DNA from: Halopseudomonas phragmitis
Lineage (GTDB): Bacteria > Pseudomonadota > Gammaproteobacteria > Pseudomonadales > Pseudomonadaceae
NCBI RefSeq assembly: GCF_002056295.1
Contig: NZ_CP020100.1
Location: 1,759,501 to 1,823,500, forward strand
Reading direction: 5' to 3'
DNA: 64,000 bases
The notes under the pieces are model-generated. The model saw only the letters and a program-made list of their open reading frames with translations, had not been told where the DNA came from and did no database searches. Below, in pieces: positions 61,002 to 64,000 of this stretch (within the stretch, counting starts at the first letter, position 1; each line of letters starts with the position of its first letter). The position numbers and the translations under genes are program-made.

Positions 61002-64000
61002 TTGTCCTCCAGGGGGATGACCTGCCAGCTCTGGCGGCCTTCAAGTTCGGGAGAGGGGCTGAAGCCAACCGGCGTCGGGTCGGCGCCAAAGATGGAACCA
61101 TCACCCGAGAGCGCAATGCCGCCAGGGGAGTTCTGCTTGTAACCCGAGGCGACCAGGCCATCAATGGTATCGTTGGCATCAAAGCGGCCATCGGCATTGA
61201 AGTCCAGTGCCGGGTGGAAAGTGCGTGCTCCGGTTTGGGCGTTGAGCGCATAGATCCAACCGGAGGTGCCGTCGGCACAGGGGTCCTCGTTGGGAATCAG
61301 TGAGCTGAACAGCACGGTGTCACCACGTACCTCCATGCGGTTGACCATCATCTCGCCTTCCAGGGCCTGGCCCTGTACTCGCAGGTCGATAAACCAGCCC
61401 CAGTCCTGCACCCGGTTGTCATACTCTTCCTGGGCCGGAGTGGTGTTGTCCTGGTACCACTGTGGTGGGGTCTGGCTGACCACCCGCACACTATGTGTTG
61501 TGCCGTCGAAGCCATGCACCTGCTCGGCACTGATGCTTTGCTCATGCAGATTGCTACGGCTGATGCTGGGCCGGTCCGAGGTGCTGGTGGACTGTGCACG
61601 GGTCTTGCGATCCCAGATGCCGTATACGGTCATCGCTCTGCTGGTGTCAGGGGCTGCATCCTGGGTCTCGAAGTACTTGCCGGTGCCAAAGATCACGATG
61701 TAGCCCCGACGGGTTGGGTGGCGCACCAGTGACGGAATGGCGGTAATTGGCTGGATCTGGTTGCCGGCGTCATCCGATACCGCGCGAGCGGTATACAGCG
61801 GCTGGCCACCATAGGATATGGCAAAACTGGATGCCTGAACGTTACCCTGGACTGAACGGGCAAAGGGATCGGGAACCTCCTGATTGGTCGTAGTGGTGTT
61901 GATCAGGTCGAAGCGCCAGAGGTTGCCCCGCAGGTCGCCGGCATAGGCGTAGTCCACCACACCGTCGCCGTTATTGTCGGCACCGCGTACGCTGGAAAGG
62001 CCATTGGCACCACTGCTGCCGTCATCGACGACCAACTCTTTGAGCAGATTACCGTTCTGAATATCAATGACGAACAGCGAGGCCGCATCATTCTCGCTGT
62101 CATAGCCGTTGCCCAGCAGAATCCCCCATTGACCACTGTGCAAGCGGACGATCTCAGGCTCGGCAAAGGTATAACCCAGATTTCCGTAGCCTTGGGTCTG
62201 ATTGCTGATCTCCCAGAGGAGCTGGACGTTACCCGGATCGGTAATATCCAGGGCGAACAGGCCCTTGCCGCCAGCGCGCAGGGTGCCGACCAGCACGGTA
62301 CGCCACTGACTGTTGATGTACACATCGCGAACTACCGGAGTGCCATCGACAAAATAGCGGTGGGCACCGCCCTGGTAGCTTTGAGCCGTCAATCTTGGCA
62401 GGTTGGGCAGCACTGCACTGGGGATAAAGGCGAACTCCTCAGCCCCGGTCTTGGCGTTAAAGGCATGAAGCATGCCGTCGTTGGCGCCGACATAGACCAG
62501 CTCCTTGCGCCCACCGGTGCTTTCCTCAGCGTCTTCCGATGGAGCCCGGTTAGCTTGCTGGAAAGTCAGGTAATCACCTGGGCGGCCATCAATTCTGTCA
62601 GCCAGGTAAGGCAGGTAACTCGGGGTACCGACCACCACTGGACTGGAGTTGATGATATCGCCCAGGGGGCTGGAGCGGCGGCGGAAACTGCCATCGGAAT
62701 CACCTTCCTTACTGCGGTCGCCGCGGATATAACTGGCTCGCTCGCCACCGCGATCATCGAGGGCGCCGCTCAGGCTGTCAGGGTTAGTGTTGAAGATAGT
62801 CCTCAAGTCACTGCTAAGGTTGTTGTAACTGAATGCTTGAAGGCCGCTGGCGCCACCGCCGCCAGCCATCATGATCGTGCGGCTGCCAGCCGCCGGTAGT
62901 TGCTCGCGGGCTGACCATGCCTGTTCCTGGGTGACTGCTCCGTTGGAGAAGCGCTTGCTGTTGTAACGCACCAGATCGCCACTCCAGTCGGCACTGTCAT
63001 AAGATGAGTAGAACAGCCGGTTGGTTACGGTGAAGCTGTCGATATCCTGATCGCCAATAGAAGTGGAGACCCCGGGTTTGGCGGCTGTGGCGGTGCGCTC
63101 GGCGATACGGTTGAGAACACTTTCGAAGGCCTTGACCAGATCCTCGGGGCTATCGGCGCTGAAAAACTCGCCGCGCGAGTTGATTGCCGCATGCCATAGG
63201 TCATATACGTTGTTGCTGTTGTCGGAAGAAGCCGCAGGCCAGTTGACCGTGCCGCCAGCCAAGGCTTGATAACCAGCACCCTTAAAAGTGTCGCCGGTCC
63301 AGGGAATATTGGCGTTATTTAGAGCGCTACTCAGGCCAAGACCAACCATGAAGTTGCTCATATGCTGCCAGGTTGCCGGATTATTGCGAGGGTCCCAGTA
63401 TTGGGTGCTGGCGTTGGCATTACTGTGGCGGATGTAGGGTTTGAGCTCATTATCCAGATTAGGGTTCAGGTCGGTAGCCCAATAATGCATGGCAACGTCG
63501 GCCAGCGTACTTTCGGTGCTGTCAGCAAAAGGTGCCAAGCTGCCGGAATATTCAGTTCCATCAGGCAGGGTAAAACTGTTGTCATCGGCTCTGTTTGGAT
63601 GAGTAAAGCCGCTGTCCTGGTTCCACATGCCGTCGGTCATCAGAATATGAAAGCTGGGGCGGCAGGTGTAGCGCGGTTCGACCTGAGTCGATCCGGTAAT
63701 GGGGTTGGGATTGTAAGCCCAGGCGTCGGAGTCGGTACGCAGAAACTCTCCGGCCCGAGTCAGTGAACCGCGTAGAGGCGTCCCGCCAACAAACTGGAAG
63801 CCGCGTAGCCAGCTGTAAAAATTGCCCTTGTGCTGATTGCCGAACGCCCGGAAACGGTTGTCCTGGCATTTGGCCGTGTTGTTGTTCGAGTTCAGGGTGG
63901 TGCAGTCAGTCAGGCCCTGCCAGGTGATGCGCACGGCGGCCGACATATCGTAGAAAGCCTGGTGGCTGGCTGAAATGGTGGCCAATCCGCGATCCCGATA
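60998..64000 (-). CDS. pilY1: Type IV pilus tip/assembly protein PilY1, C-terminal part
   Basis: The frame is open to the window edge, so the N-terminal part (signal peptide and start of the von Willebrand A-like region) lies outside; about 1000 residues are seen. The C-terminal half is the PilY1 beta-propeller (residues matching YVGANDGMLHAFNAKTGAEEFAFIP region), with the calcium-binding loop DNNGDGVVDYAYAGDL encoded near 61921-61980. A second EF-hand/dockerin-like loop (DFNADGRFDANDTID) lies near 61157-61206. PilY1 sits at the pilus tip and controls extension, adhesion and surface sensing. Coupled to pilE by overlap. Confidence 0.94.
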   Translation of the reverse strand, partial: YRDRGLATISASHQAFYDMSAAVRITWQGLTDCTTLNSNNNTAKCQDNRFRAFGNQHKGNFYSWLRGFQFVGGTPLRGSLTRAGEFLRTDSDAWAYNPNPITGSTQVEPRYTCRPSFHILMTDGMWNQDSGFTHPNRADDNSFTLPDGTEYSGSLAPFADSTESTLADVAMHYWATDLNPNLDNELKPYIRHSNANASTQYWDPRNNPATWQHMSNFMVGLGLSSALNNANIPWTGDTFKGAGYQALAGGTVNWPAASSDNSNNVYDLWHAAINSRGEFFSADSPEDLVKAFESVLNRIAERTATAAKPGVSTSIGDQDIDSFTVTNRLFYSSYDSADWSGDLVRYNSKRFSNGAVTQEQAWSAREQLPAAGSRTIMMAGGGGASGLQAFSYNNLSSDLRTIFNTNPDSLSGALDDRGGERASYIRGDRSKEGDSDGSFRRRSSPLGDIINSSPVVVGTPSYLPYLADRIDGRPGDYLTFQQANRAPSEDAEESTGGRKELVYVGANDGMLHAFNAKTGAEEFAFIPSAVLPNLPRLTAQSYQGGAHRYFVDGTPVVRDVYINSQWRTVLVGTLRAGGKGLFALDITDPGNVQLLWEISNQTQGYGNLGYTFAEPEIVRLHSGQWGILLGNGYDSENDAASLFVIDIQNGNLLKELVVDDGSSGANGLSSVRGADNNGDGVVDYAYAGDLRGNLWRFDLINTTTTNQEVPDPFARSVQGNVQASSFAISYGGQPLYTARAVSDDAGNQIQPITAIPSLVRHPTRRGYIVIFGTGKYFETQDAAPDTSRAMTVYGIWDRKTRAQSTSTSDRPSISRSNLHEQSISAEQVHGFDGTTHSVRVVSQTPPQWYQDNTTPAQEEYDNRVQDWGWFIDLRVQGQALEGEMMVNRMEVRGDTVLFSSLIPNEDPCADGTSGWIYALNAQTGARTFHPALDFNADGRFDANDTIDGLVASGYKQNSPGGIALSGDGSIFGADPTPVGFSPSPELEGRQSWQVIPLEDN

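Overview
The window is a chromosomal segment of a gammaproteobacterium of the family Pseudomonadaceae (Pseudomonas sensu lato, possibly a compact-genome lineage such as Halopseudomonas). This rests on protein similarity recalled from family knowledge and on gene order: rplM-rpsI-petABC-sspAB, then dolP-gmhA-yraN-lpoA/rsmI, rnpB, the dcw division and cell-wall cluster, lpxC-secA-argJ. Codon use is GC-rich throughout. I see no tRNA, rRNA, CRISPR array, transposase, integrase or phage gene.

Layout. 1-13 kb: 3' end of der, leuA, an M23 peptidase with xseA, guaB-guaA, a four-gene MCE lipid-transport operon (STAS-permease, ATPase, MCE protein, lipoprotein) and zapG. 12.7-17 kb: an alpha/beta hydrolase, zapE, a GlxA-type regulator and a Tas-like aldo/keto reductase. 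17-22 kb: ribosomal proteins L13/S9, the cytochrome bc1 complex and sspAB. 22-26.5 kb: lpoA-yraN-gmhA-dolP on the minus strand and rsmI on the plus strand. 26.5-35.5 kb: a minus-strand guanidine-utilisation operon (ABC permease and ATPase, two DUF1989 proteins, a urea/guanidine carboxylase, allophanate hydrolase) behind a guanidine-I (ykkC) riboswitch. 35.6-36.2 kb: RNase P RNA, an AT-rich spacer and the MraZ-controlled dcw promoter. 36.2-53 kb: mraZ to ftsZ, tightly overlapped. 53-60 kb: lpxC, a DUF721 protein, an M23 peptidase, secA and argJ. 60-64 kb: type IV pilus genes fimT-like, pilE and the C-terminal part of pilY1.

The most notable region is the guanidine operon. It sits between rsmI and rnpB, which are adjacent in the Pseudomonas gene order I know, so it looks like an accessory insertion in a core neighbourhood. 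Its control region reads as an AND gate: an NtrC-like site and a sigma-54 promoter (nitrogen limitation), then a guanidine-I aptamer in the leader (substrate). A 10-nt segment just before the ribosome binding site is perfectly complementary to the conserved aptamer core. The operon starts directly with the ABC permease and has no substrate-binding protein gene.

The other thread is small repeats: a 140-bp inverted-repeat element with an internally deleted copy, both starting at the first base after a stop codon; a fragment matching its end that forms a terminator hairpin in the leuA leader; REP elements near secA/argJ and fimT; and copies of a GTCATTGCGAGG-type repeat downstream of argJ and inside the guanidine operon.
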